Assembly (NCBI GenBank): GCA_028583605.1
Contig: CM053331.1
Span: 7,219,890-7,283,889, forward strand
Length of the DNA: 64,000 nucleotides
Direction: 5' to 3'
Source of the DNA: Dastarcus helophoroides
Lineage: Eukaryota > Arthropoda > Insecta > Coleoptera > Bothrideridae
Shown here: positions 1-10,434 of the stretch, piece after piece
Layout: every line of letters starts with the position of its first letter
Position numbering within the stretch: the stretch's first letter is position 1
Program-made: the position numbers and the translations under genes
Notes under the pieces: generated by a model
Seen by the model: only the letters and a program-made list of their open reading frames with translations
Database searches by the model: none
What the model was told of the DNA's origin: nothing

Positions 1-2602
1 ATTTTTCTTTTCGAAATTTTACAATTTTTCACAAAATTTAAATTTGTCTAAAACTGTCAGGTTTTAAGTTAATTCTGGGATTCAATTCATTGTCGAAATT
101 CCACGTTTTTTTTTCTAACTTTATCTTTTTTGGGAACTTTTGATAGATCCATTTTTTTCGAAACTCTTTTTTTTTTAATTCGGTTTTTTCCTGGAAATTC
201 CAGCTTTTATTTCGAACTATATTCATCTATTTTCAAATCTCAAATTTTGATTTTTTTTAAATTTGATTTTCTCTGAGAATTTTTGACCTTCTTTTAAAAT
301 TCAATACTTTTCTCGAAACTGGAAGTTGTATCAACATTGTCTTTTCTTTCGAAATTATTTTACCAATTCTATCAAAATTCTAATTTATCTAAACATTTTG
401 GATTTTTTTTAATTCGTTTTGTTCTCGAAATTTCAAATTTATTCTCAAAATTTAACTTTCTCTGGAAAAATGCAATTTTTTTTATTTTCTTCTTCTCTGA
501 AAAACTTCGGCTTTTTAAAAGTTCGACGATTTTTTCTAAGCTTCCAATTTTTTACAATTTTTTTTTTTTGAAATTTTGAAATTTTTCACAAAATTTAAAT
601 TTGTCTAAACATTTCAGGTTTTACATTTGTTCTTGTTGTCGAAATCTCAAAATTAGATTTTTTTTTAAATTTTATTTTCTCTGAGAATTTTTGACTTTTT
701 AAAATTCAGTACTTTTCTTGAAACTGGAAGTTTTATCGACATTTCCTTTTCTTTCATAATTACTTTACCAATTTTCTCAAAATATGATTTATCTGAAAAT
801 TTGGAGTTTTTTTTTAATTGGCCTTGTTCTCGAAATTTCAATTTATTCTCAAAATTTAACTTTCTCTAGAAAAATGCAAATTATTTTTCTTCTGTTCTAA
901 AAAACTTTAGCTTTTTAAAAGTTCGACGACTTTTTCTAATCTTTCAATTTTTGATAACTACTCTTTTCGAAAGTTTACAATTTTTCACAAAATATAAATT
1001 TGTCTAAAAATTTCAGGTTTCAAATTTGTCCAGGGTTTCAATCTATCGTCGAAATTTTTTTAATTTTTATCTTTTTTGAAAAATTTTGACAAATTAATTT
1101 TTTTCGAAATCTCTTTTTTTTCAAAATTCGGTATTTTCTGGAAATTTCAACTTTTATTGCGAACTAAATTCATCTATTTTTAAATCTCAAAATTAAATTT
1201 GTTTCTTAAAATTTGACCCTCTTTGGGAAATTTTGACCTTCCTTTAAAATTCAATACTTTTATCGAAACTGGAAGTTTTATGTACATTTTCTTTTCGTTT
1301 GGAATTATTTCACCAATTTTTTCAAAATTCGATTTATCTGAAAGTTTGGAGTTTTTTTAATTCGTCTTGTTCTCGAAATTTCAATTTATTCTCAAAATTC
1401 AACTTTCTCTGAAACATTGCAAATTTTTTATTTTTTTCTTCTGCGAAAAACTTCGACTTCTAAAAAAGTTCTATCATTTTTTTTTTACTTTTAATTTAAT
1501 ACAATTTTTTTTGAAATTTTACAATTTTTCACTTTATTTAAATTTTTGTAAACATATCAGGCTTTTAAATTTGTTTTGCGAATTTCAATCTATTGTCAAG
1601 ATTATTCTTTTCAAAATTTTGCGTTTTTTGAGAACTTTTGACGAATTAATTTATTTCGAAATCACTTTTATTTTTAAAATTGAGCTTTTTCTGGAAATTT
1701 TAACCTTTATTTCGAACGAAATTCATCTATTGTTAAAGCTTAAAATTTGATTTTTTTCTTAAAATTTGACTTTCTCTGGGACCTTTTAAAATCTAATACT
1801 TTTCTCTAAACTGAAAGTTTTATCGACATTTTTTTTCTTTCCAAATTGTTTTGGCAATTTTCTCAAAATTCGAATTTATTAGAAAATTTGGATTTTTTTT
1901 AAATTGTCTTGTGCTTGAAATTTCAAATTTCTTTTCAAAATTTAAATCTCTCTGAAAAATTACAAATATTTCTTCGAGATTTTCATAAAATTTTGACTTT
2001 CTCCTTGAAATGTTTCCTAAAATTTGCCTTTGTTTCTCTTTATTAAAAAACTTTGACTTTTTTAAAGTTCGACAATTTTTTTAAGCTTCCGATTTATTTT
2101 TATAATTTATCGTTTTGTTATTTTACAGTTTTTGAAAAAATTCAAATTTGTCTAAACATTTCAGGTTTTAAATTTGTTCTGGGTTTCAATCTATTGTCAA
2201 AATTCGACGTTGTTTTTCCTAAAATCTTACCTTTTTTTAAAAGCTTTTGAAAATTTATCTTTTTAGGAATTTTTTTGTTTTTCTCCGAAATCTCCTTTCC
2301 TTAATTTTTTCAGTCTTTTTCTTTTTCTAATTTTTTCAAAATCTCTTTTTTTTTTCAAAATTCAGCTTGTTACGAAATGTTAAGGCTGTCGAACAATTAC
2401 AAATAAAAAAGTAAAATCACGAAAAAAAATATTTTTTAGAAATTTGGACTTTCCAAATTGGTCTTTTTTAGAAATTTCAAAATTCATGTGTTTTTTCAAA
2501 ATGTTAATACAAAACAATGAAATATTTTGAAAAAAATACTTTTTGAAGTCATAACTTTTTTGTCAAAATTTAAGCAAAATGTGAAAATTCCTAGAAAAGT
2601 AT
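1..2602. repeat. T-rich degenerate array with long-range repeat
   Basis: Nearly all of this stretch is a degenerate short repeat of the form TTTCGACTTTTT / TTTCTCGAAATTTC. A longer period sits on top: the phrase AATTTGTCTAAAC..TTTCAGGTTTTAAATTTG recurs near 45, 597, 997, 1547 and 2147, and a phrase containing AAAAGTTCGACGATTTTT recurs near 515, 915, 1462 and 2062, so the units are about 400-600 bp. Short open frames here are by-products of low complexity. It continues past the left window edge and is interrupted on the right by a solo LTR. Confidence 0.85.
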
Positions 2603-2956
2603 TGTTACGGGCTTTATCGGTTCGATTGATTACACGTGATGGATTATACCCACTTTATTACCAAACTCAACTCGGATCACTACAATTGAATAATTAGCTC
2701 ACTACTTAACTACACCGACTCTAACTAACTGACTCGAGGGAAAGCTGACCGCCTTTTATAGTTTTGGCCCCCGGCTTCTAGAACTTTTCGGCAGATAACG
2801 CTTATCGTTTGCCGAAGTTTCTGGAACGCTTATCTGCCATTTGTTTCGTTATCGCGGCCGCTTTCCCCTTATCAGATCCTTCTAGAAACATTTTTTATGA
2901 ACTAAATTATACAATTCTATTCTAAATTCTATTCCATCTATTTACATTGCGTTACA
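2603..2956 (+). mobile_element. Solo LTR, family A, with 4-bp target duplication
   Basis: A 354-bp block starting TGTTACGGGC and ending GCGTTACA, flanked on both sides by GTAT (2599-2602 and 2957-2960). A closely similar block lies at 16607-16955 and a truncated one at 27636-27730. The terminal TGTTAC..GTTACA and the 4-bp duplication fit a Ty3/gypsy-type LTR left by LTR-LTR recombination. No internal region of this family is in the window; the gypsy element at 28.8-35 kb has different LTRs. Confidence 0.8.
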
Positions 2957-2984
2957 GTATTTTTGGAAATTTCGACTTCTGTAG

Positions 2985-3662
2985 GTCACTTGTTTAATAA
3001 GTACTCATTTTCTGCGTGTCTGTCCACTCTAGCTTTTATTTAATTTTTTTTCAAAGGAATTTAAATAGCCGCCATCGTCTTTTAAAAAGCCGCATGCGGT
3101 GGCGAGCCACGGTTTGCCAACCCGTGATCTATTCCTTCGAGAAACAAATGGAATGTCCTAAAAATCAAATTAAAAACAAAATAAGCAGTCTGGGAACTGC
3201 TGACAGAAGTGAAAACGTAAAATTAGAAAATAAAAGTGGTTTTTCTTTAATTTTTAAATTGCATTACCAAAAATTAAAATTTCATCATTTATAAATTAAA
3301 ATCATCATCATATCCTTTCTTATTGAAGAAACCACTATAGTACCCACTGTTGTAATTCAAAGTGTTCTACAATTAAACAATTAAAATAATAATCAACAAT
3401 GATGCACTTTGTTTCCTTGTTTAAATGGAGGTTGATTGGCACTAGAAACTAAATTGTTTTGACTTAATGTTTGCTTATAAATTGCTTTAGTCATGCATGT
3501 TTTTTTCCATATACATATTTTTTCCCATTTTGATCACAATTTTATTATTTTTGACGGTAAATATATCTTCATTTATATTAATTGCTAGCTGATATGTCAC
3601 CTGATCCCATTCACTATTCACAGCAATTACTTGAATTTGTTTAAATAAATCGATATCGCTTT
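2985..3662. other. Non-array stretch with a hAT-type right terminus
   Basis: Mostly unique AT-rich sequence without a supportable gene. Near 3090-3126 it holds a GC-richer end: GCCGCATGCGG, then GAGCCACGGTTTGCCAACCCGTG. The reverse complement starts CACGGGTTGGCAAACC, like the ends of many hAT elements (CAGGGGTTGGCAAACC). The T-rich array to its left may be the interior of that element, with the left end outside the window. Beyond 3127 I see nothing. Confidence 0.4.
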
Positions 3663-4340
3663 TTAGAAATGTTTGTCTTTTTAAATTTTGTATTTTTCAG
3701 TTTCGACTTTTAAAATTTCGACTTTTAGAATTTCGCCTTTTTTCACATTTTCGATTTTTTTACGTATCGAATTTAACGTATCGAACAGTTCACCTTTTTG
3801 AAAAATTTGACTTTTTAAACATTTCAATTTTTTTTTAAGTTAAAATCTCTGAAATTTCAGTTTCTCTGGAAAAATCAAAACGTCGGGTTTTTTAATGAAT
3901 TTTTCTAAAATTCAGATTTTATTTCCAAATTTTGAATTTTTATCGAAATTTTGAGTTTTTCAAACTTCCCCTTAAAAATTTTTTTTCATACAATTTTCAA
4001 CTATGCCAAATATCAACTCTTTTCAAAATTTTACTTTTTTGAATATTTCGACATTTTTAAAACCTTTCTCTTTCAAAAGAGGTAGTTTTCTGGAAAGCTT
4101 GTCACCGAAGATGTTTTAAAATGTCCATTTTTAAAAAAAATTGTATTACTTCAAATTTTCGACTTCTTGTCAAAATTTGGGGTCCTAAGACTTTCGAATA
4201 TTTTTAAATCTCTATCTTTAAAAAAAGTTGTTTTTTTGAATTTTGGATTTTACAAATGTTGATATTATTTTCAAAAATTTTGACACCTTTTTAAACCTTA
4301 ACTTTCCGACATTTTTTCCAAATTTCCAATTTGTTTTTCA
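3663..4340. repeat. T-rich degenerate array
   Basis: Low-complexity short-phrase repeat (TTTCGACTTTTTAAAATTTCGACTTTT and variants) in T-rich polarity. It ends at the hammerhead-bearing repeat, beyond which the same phrases continue in the opposite, A-rich polarity. No coding potential beyond chance frames. Confidence 0.8.
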
Positions 4341-4700
4341 TACCATTTTCATACCATAGACTAGTTTCGGCCTTCCTTGGCCTCATCAGCATGGTACGGT
4401 GGTTGTATACCCTTCCAATTTGTCAATTTGCGGTTGTACATATTTTCAATTTTAAGCACGTTTAACTGTTTAATTACAGAACATTTAATTGGTCATTTGT
4501 CAAAACTAGATGAAGTAAAGTCACGCCGAGGACGTTTGTATCTATGGATGTTGCGATGCAACCCGTGATACAAGCTTTGCCTCATCTACATCGACTTTGA
4601 AATTGCAGTCTAATTTTCATTAGATTCTAATGAAATTAGATTTCAATTGCATCGTAATAAACTTGTATATATTCGTATATACAAGGCTTATTATCTCATA
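4341..4700. repeat. Hammerhead-bearing dispersed repeat, family alpha, copy 1
   Basis: A non-array island between T-rich and A-rich domains. It contains the minus-strand hammerhead motif at 4351-4397. To its right is a plus-strand segment starting GGTTGTACATATTTTCAATT (about 4432-4510) that is clearly related to 5830-5905. In the second copy that segment lies downstream of the ribozyme on the same strand, whereas here the ribozyme is inverted relative to it, so this copy is rearranged head-to-head. Penelope-like elements and retrozymes often show such inversions. The right boundary is a guess. Confidence 0.55.
4351..4397 (-). ncRNA. Type I hammerhead ribozyme motif, family alpha
   Basis: Read on the minus strand, all invariant core parts are present in order: CUGAUGA (4389-4383), stem II G-GCC / GGC-C with loop AAGGAA, then GAAAC (4368-4364), a palindromic helix III ACUAGU, and GUC as the cleavage triplet (4361-4359). 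Stem I closes with GUACCAUG (4397-4390) against UAUGGUAU (4358-4351): 8 pairs including two G-U wobbles. Very short, palindromic helix III is the known arrangement in animal type I hammerheads of Penelope-like elements and retrozymes, which usually cleave best as dimers. Predicted cleavage is between 4359 and 4358. The match is visible in sequence; activity is inferred. Confidence 0.8.
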
Positions 4701-5460
4701 AGTAAATTTAAAAAAAGGTCAAAATTTGTAAAAGGTAATTTCAAAAGAGTTATTAAAATTTCGGAAAAAAGTGCAAAAATTTGAAAACAAAAGTCAAAAT
4801 TTTGAAAAATTTGAAAGATTTAATAGAAAAAATAATATATTTCAAAAATAATGAAGGTTTCCAAAAACACATTGCAAGTGTCTCAAAAAAAGTCGAAGCA
4901 AAGTTTAAAAAAATGAAAATTTACCAAAAAAGTTGACATTTATTTTAAAGTTTAATCAAAAAATGGGATATTGAAAAATCAGGATTTCCAAAGAAATTCG
5001 AAACTTTGAAAAAAGTCGGGAATTGAAATAAACAAGTGAAAAAATGTTGAAATTATCAATAAAAAAATCGAAAAGTTTAATTTCTAAAAATTCAAAATTT
5101 TCGTAAAAGGTCGAAAAGATCGAATCTTTCAAAAATCAAGGTTGACATTTTAAAAAAGTAGAAATTTTGAAAAACATCGAAATTTAAGGAAAAATCAAAA
5201 ATTTTGAAAAATTGCAAATTTTTTTCTAAATATCAAATAAAATCATAAAAAATTTCAGTCTTTCAAAAAACTCGACATTTTCAAATATATACATAGTTGC
5301 AATTTTTGAAGTTTAATAAAAAAAATCGAAGTTTTAAATAGAAGCTGAAATTGTTTATTTATTGTCGAATTTTAAAAGGGTCAAAATTTTAAAAAAAGTT
5401 GTAAATTTTAAATAAGTTAAAATTTGTTTTAAAAGTAATAATTTTAAAAAAACCGAAATT
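4701..5460. repeat. A-rich degenerate array
   Basis: Same short-phrase repeat as to the left but in the opposite polarity (AAAAAGTCGAAATTTTGAAAA). Together with 3663-4340 it gives mirror-image arms around the hammerhead-bearing repeat. No gene seen. Confidence 0.8.
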
Positions 5461-5925
5461 ATGAGACGAGCGCCTCGCTGGTTGAGAGTTCTGCTGTATG
5501 GCATCGGATATATATGATACATCGAATTTCGAATAAATTTACCGATTTTTGGTGAAACGGATTGGTTATCTTGTCTCCTGAAATCTGCTATATGCTGTGT
5601 GAAGCAATTTAGCTAAAGTTGCAAAAATCACTAGTAGTGGTTTAACTTCCTTATATTATAGATCGCCTCCATTAAATACAAGTAAATGACAAAAGTCAGT
5701 TACAAATCTCTCAATGGGATTTAAACCTCTTGAGCACTGATACGATTAATTAATGGATATAAGTTGGAAATTTTTAGAGCACCGCGCCACTCTGATGGGC
5801 TAAGCATAGCCGAAGCCGCTCTATGGTTGTTGGTTGTACATATTTTCAATTGTAGCATGTTCAACTGCTTTGCATCATAACATTTAATCGATAATATTTG
5901 TTTATTACATTTAAAATAAAAATTG
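5461..5925 (+). repeat. Hammerhead-bearing repeat, family alpha, degenerate copy
   Basis: Plus-strand sequence 5783-5830 aligns by eye along its whole length with the ribozyme at 4397-4351. The common parts are ACCG..CCA, CUGAUG, a stem GGCUA/UAGCC with loop AGCA, GAAG in place of GAAA, and CUCUAUGG. It lacks one A of the CUGAUGA core and carries GAAG, so it should be inactive. It continues into the shared segment GGTTGTACATATTTTCAATT (from 5830). The part before 5783 is AT-rich sequence of unknown origin. Confidence 0.5.
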
Positions 5926-5979
5926 AAAAAACACAACAAAGGTTGCTCTAAGAAGTAGAGCAACCTTTTTTGTGTTTTT
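5926..5979. repeat. Perfect hairpin, probable core-deleted family-gamma repeat
   Basis: Inverted arms AACAAAGGTTGCTCT and AGAGCAACCTTTTTTG, about 23 nt each, around a 7-nt loop. GGTTGCTCT/AGAGCAACC is the stem I sequence of the hammerhead-like family at 21175-21217, so this looks like a copy that lost the catalytic core. It is followed by GGTTTCAGGGGACAAG (5990-6005), part of a dispersed repeat also seen near 21228, 34976, 47044 and 52434. Confidence 0.55.
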
Positions 5980-5982
5980 AAT

Positions 5983-7689
5983 CTTTCTTGGTTTCAGGGG
6001 ACAAGTTCTGTATTTCAAATTTAATGTTGTATCGAAACATATCGATATATCTTCTTCGATACATCAATTTACTATACTATTGATGTTTTAAAAATCTAGC
6101 ACTCTTGCAGTCGTTTATCAGTTTAATCGATAAACTAAAATATTTAATCAACAAAAAGGATTATCTATTCAAACAACTATCAACGTACTGTCAAAATCTT
6201 AATTTTCTCTCTGCCCATTCGAATTTGGACACCGAAATTCCTCACCCTGACAGACGTCAGAGCGTACTTTTAACGCCTCGGTAGATCCCCTTAGAGATCG
6301 AATTTCCAAAAATCCCCTCCTATTGTGCGCCTTCATTGCAATAAGGACCTCTGTGTAAAATTTCGAATTTCTAGGGTTTGCGGTTAGGGCTCTGCGTTGA
6401 TATCAGTCAGTTTTCATTTTTATGTATAAAGATTGACAGCTTATGCAAATGTCAGTAGTCAGACGTATCAACTATTAATTAGTTGTAACGTTACCACTCA
6501 AAACAGGTAAATTGTGCTATTTCGGTTACGATATTTCTTTTAATGATTTTCTTAATTAAGTTAAAATTATGGTGTTGTGCTCATTTTATTTTTTTTTAGT
6601 TATTTGATTTATTGGGTTCAATATTATTTTTAAAATGTTTTTCTTATTTTTTAAAGTTTATTTATACAAATCATCCAGCAGTTTGTCCGTTCATATATCA
6701 TCCCGCTCAACAATAAGCTCCCTTAAAGAGCTCTTAGAGTCATCATTTATTAGAGTCTGACATCGGGAAATATTGTCAGAAAGTTAACATTATGTTAACA
6801 TAAAGATTTTTCATCCTAAAGACATCTATCAAAATTATCTTATAGATACCTTTTAGATATCAGTAATCTGACGACTAAAAAAAGTTATCTAAATGTTAAT
6901 ATTTCTGTGCCTCTTAAATATATCGCTAAAATGATATCTTTAAGATATCTTTCTGATTTACAAGCTGTATGGTAAGTTCTGTTTAGAAAAAGACAGATTG
7001 CCTTATTTTTTGAGTTGAGTTGTCTCCCAAAATAAATCTCTGGAGTGCTAGATGAGTCAGAAACCACGCTGAGGTCACAATCTTTGGATGAGTCTGAATT
7101 TTCATTAATTTTTGGTCTGATCTTTTTTGGGTTTGCTCATGTTATGGGAGTTTTTCGCTAACCGAACGTTCCCTTATTCAAAATCAAATGTGTATGATAT
7201 AGAAACCAGATATTAGCATCAGCAAAGGGTTATATACATTAACAGCAATGCTGGCTTTAAGAAAAAATATTAAGGTAAAATTTTAAGGTAGTGGATACGG
7301 ATGTTTTATTGACTAAATAATAAAAACAAAATTTAGGTGGATCTACCGAAACCCTCAGAACGTACTTGCCAATAGAAAGGACAAATTGATCGTACAAGAC
7401 ACTTCAAAATGTTTAAAAAATAAAAATTGAAACTTTGCCCACTTGAAGTGACACTAGCAGCACAATAGATGTTGCCAATTGTTTTGAGGTTTTTTAACAT
7501 AACTTTTACTTAATTTTGACAATTACATTTGGATATAATTGGAAGGTTCGTAAAGGGGGGATTCATATTAAAAACAGGTCCATATTACCACCTTCTCAAT
7601 GACTAATAGTCGGTGGAGCTGATGTTAGACGTATAGTTAAGGACACAATTTAAAGGCAGACTAGTCAAGCCATAGTCTTCATAGTTATG
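5983..7689. other. Intergenic sequence, no gene supported
   Basis: Mixed-composition sequence without array character. About 6210-6480 reads like an old transposon tail (GGTTTGCGGTTAGGGCTCTGCG followed by ATCAGTCAG), but I cannot name the family. Open frames here are short and show no recognisable domain. Confidence 0.4.
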
Positions 7690-10255
7690 ATGCTTCCGAA
7701 GATCCTCAGCCTGAAGCGTTAATGGAGAGTCGCGACAAAAGGAAACGAAACGAAGGAAACCCAGATCGTCGACAGCAAATCAAGGTAGTTTTCTGGAACT
7801 GCAACGGACTCGTAGGCAACAAGCACGACCAGGAAGTGTTCGCAAAGGAACACGACTTAAACGTGCTAATGCTTCGCGAAACCAAGTTGAGGAGCACCAG
7901 CAAGGATCCCAAAATCGAGGTTATGTTCTTCATCGCAGAGACAGATAAATAGGCCCAACAGTAGGTACGGCTATCTGTGTAAGTAGAAGCTAAATCCATT
8001 TTGCTGCAGACATACCGGAGTTGGACAGGCTGGAAGGAACAGGAATAACGGTACAAATGTCGCAGGGATCTCTGACGCTGCTGTCTTGTTATTCTAAATC
8101 CAACACTCTCACAGAGACAGATTTGGCACGCTTCTTTGAAATAAACAGTAACAATGTTATTCATTCACAGAACGGAATCGATATAAAGACTCCAGAAGAA
8201 CCAACACATTAGCACTACGCCACAGGAGTACCAGACTTCTGGATCTAGCACTGATGAAGGATGGTCAATACACTGCTGAGTTGATATCAGTCAGTGAGCT
8301 CAGCTCGGACCACAACCCACTGCTGATGACTATCGGAGATGATCACGAATCCAAGATTCCTGAGACCTGCAAGAAAACAAACCAGACCTTGTTTAGGGAG
8401 TGTCTAGTAGCAAACTAAAAGAGCCTGGAGAGGTCATAACAAACGATGACATCAGCTCGGCGGTGGAAAGGCTCGAAAACACCATAACAGGTTCCATTCT
8501 TACAGCGAACAAAACTTTTCGGCGCAAGGAAGGAAGGGAACCACTACCAAATCACTTGGTGGAGTTGATCAGAAGAAAAAATCGTGCCAGGAAGAGGACT
8601 AGACGGCCCAATTTGCAAGCAGAGAAGGCAGAAGTTACCAGACTCATCCACGAGCTTAGGTACAAACTTAACGATCACAAAATTTCTAAGTTTCAGGAAC
8701 ACCTACGAAGCTGTGACCTCGAAAATTGGTCGGACCTCCAGCGCACAGCTAAAGTCCTAAGAGGGGATAGAAAACCCATCTCTTCGATTCACCGACTCCA
8801 GGGAATGGCTACTCAGATCAGGATAAGGCCTTAGCATTTAGCTGAGATCTTTGAAATACACTGCGAGGCTTCTGTCGAAGGAGTGAATCTAAACTTCGTA
8901 TAGAGAGTGGATCAAGAGGTCCAAGATCTTCTGGAGGAAGAGCCAGACGTGGAAGTCGTCATTAGACCCACTAATACAGAGGAACTCTAAAGCTTTTCGC
9001 AAAAGCTAAACGTCAAAAAGGTACCAGGTCCCGACCGAATTCAGAATCAAGGTCTGAAGAATCTTCCAGTCCAAGCTGTCAAATACTTTGAAGACATAGT
9101 AAATTCAATGTTCAAAAATTGATATTTTCCCACAAGGTGGAAGTCTGCAAACGTTATCTTCATTCCTAAGCAGGGTGAGGCATGGAATTTTTCCCAAAAT
9201 TACAATCCAATAAGCCTCTTGTCCAACTTGGGTAAGGTGGCGGAGGGGATTTTGAAGAAGCGTCTGCAGAACATCATCAGCGATCGAAAAAATCACACAC
9301 AGCATCAACTGAAATTAGGTAAAATGACCAATTTTCTTCGATATCTCCAAAGCATTTGACACAGTTTGGCACCAAGGATTAGTCTACAAGATGCATCACT
9401 TTGGGATTCCTCTAGCGATGGTTCAAATGGTAAGCTCGTTCCTGCACTAGCGCTCATTTAAAACGAAGGTGGGACAGGAACTGTCTAACCAGTATAGGTT
9501 GGGGTCTGGCGTACCTAAAGGTTCTGCTTTGTCACCGCTCCTATGCTGCCTGTTCACAGTAGACATTCCAAGAACCGACCAGACGACTTTGGCAACATAT
9601 GCTGACGACACGGCGTTATTGACAAATTCTCTAGGTCCATAATTGGTTACCAGACGACTATAGACAGCAACAGACGAACTCCTAGAATACTTTTGTACAT
9701 GGAGGATAAAAGTCAACGCAGACAAGACTCAAGCAGTTTTGTTCATCAGAAGAAGACTCCCACCATATGGTCAAATTCATGTTCATGGGAAAAACGTCGA
9801 CTGGAGACTTCAGGCAAAATATCTAGGGGTAATACTCGACAAAGACCGACATTCCAGGTTCACTGCAATTATGCAGTGTCCAAGGCCAGAATGCTAAAGC
9901 TGCAGCAATGATTGGTAGAAATAGCAAACTGTCCATAGGACTTAACGTTTTGTTGTACCCATCAATTATAAAACCAGCGATGACCTACGCATCTGTAGCC
10001 TGGTCACAGGCTATCGATAACCAGATGAAGAAACTTCAGGTGTTCAAGAATGTCTTTCTGAGACAAGCCATGGATGCTCCATGGTTTGCTAGAAATGATC
10101 AACTTTATACGGAAGTCGAGATTTCCTCAGGAAGGTAAATTCTAGAGGGCGAAATTTGAGAGCGGAAACGCATCCCAACGAATTAGTTCGATAGGCAGTG
10201 CATTATGACCCAAAAATCTCAACTAAAATCAGGAGACAAAGGATGGTTCTCTAGG
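7690..10255 (+). pseudogene. Jockey-type LINE, copy 1: EN-RT remnant with many stops
   Basis: A decayed non-LTR retrotransposon ORF2. Near 7785 an apurinic-type endonuclease begins (VVFWNCNGL; LRETKL around 7880). The SDHNP motif that ends this domain is readable near 8300. The reverse transcriptase follows: a basic stretch (RRKNRARKRTRR, about 8570-8600), the fingers/palm region (SQNYNPISLLSNLGKV near 9190), FDISKAFDTVWH (about 9330-9370) and the catalytic YADD at 9598-9609. A C-terminal part continues to about 10200. Frameshifts and stops separate the pieces, so it is dead. The 5' end and ORF1 are missing or unrecognisable. A hAT-like element has inserted at 10256; the LINE resumes at 14534. 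Confidence 0.85.
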
Positions 10256-10434
10256 TAGGGATGCAACATCGTTCAAAAAGGTATCAATGTTTGAACATCG
10301 ATATTTTTTTCAATGAAACATCGATGTCTCAAACATCGGCATTCAGTATCGATACATCGATGTTTTTCCGATGTTTTTTTAAAGCTTTAATTGCAAGTTT
10401 AAGAAGTCAAAATTAGGTAAGTATAGTAAGGACA

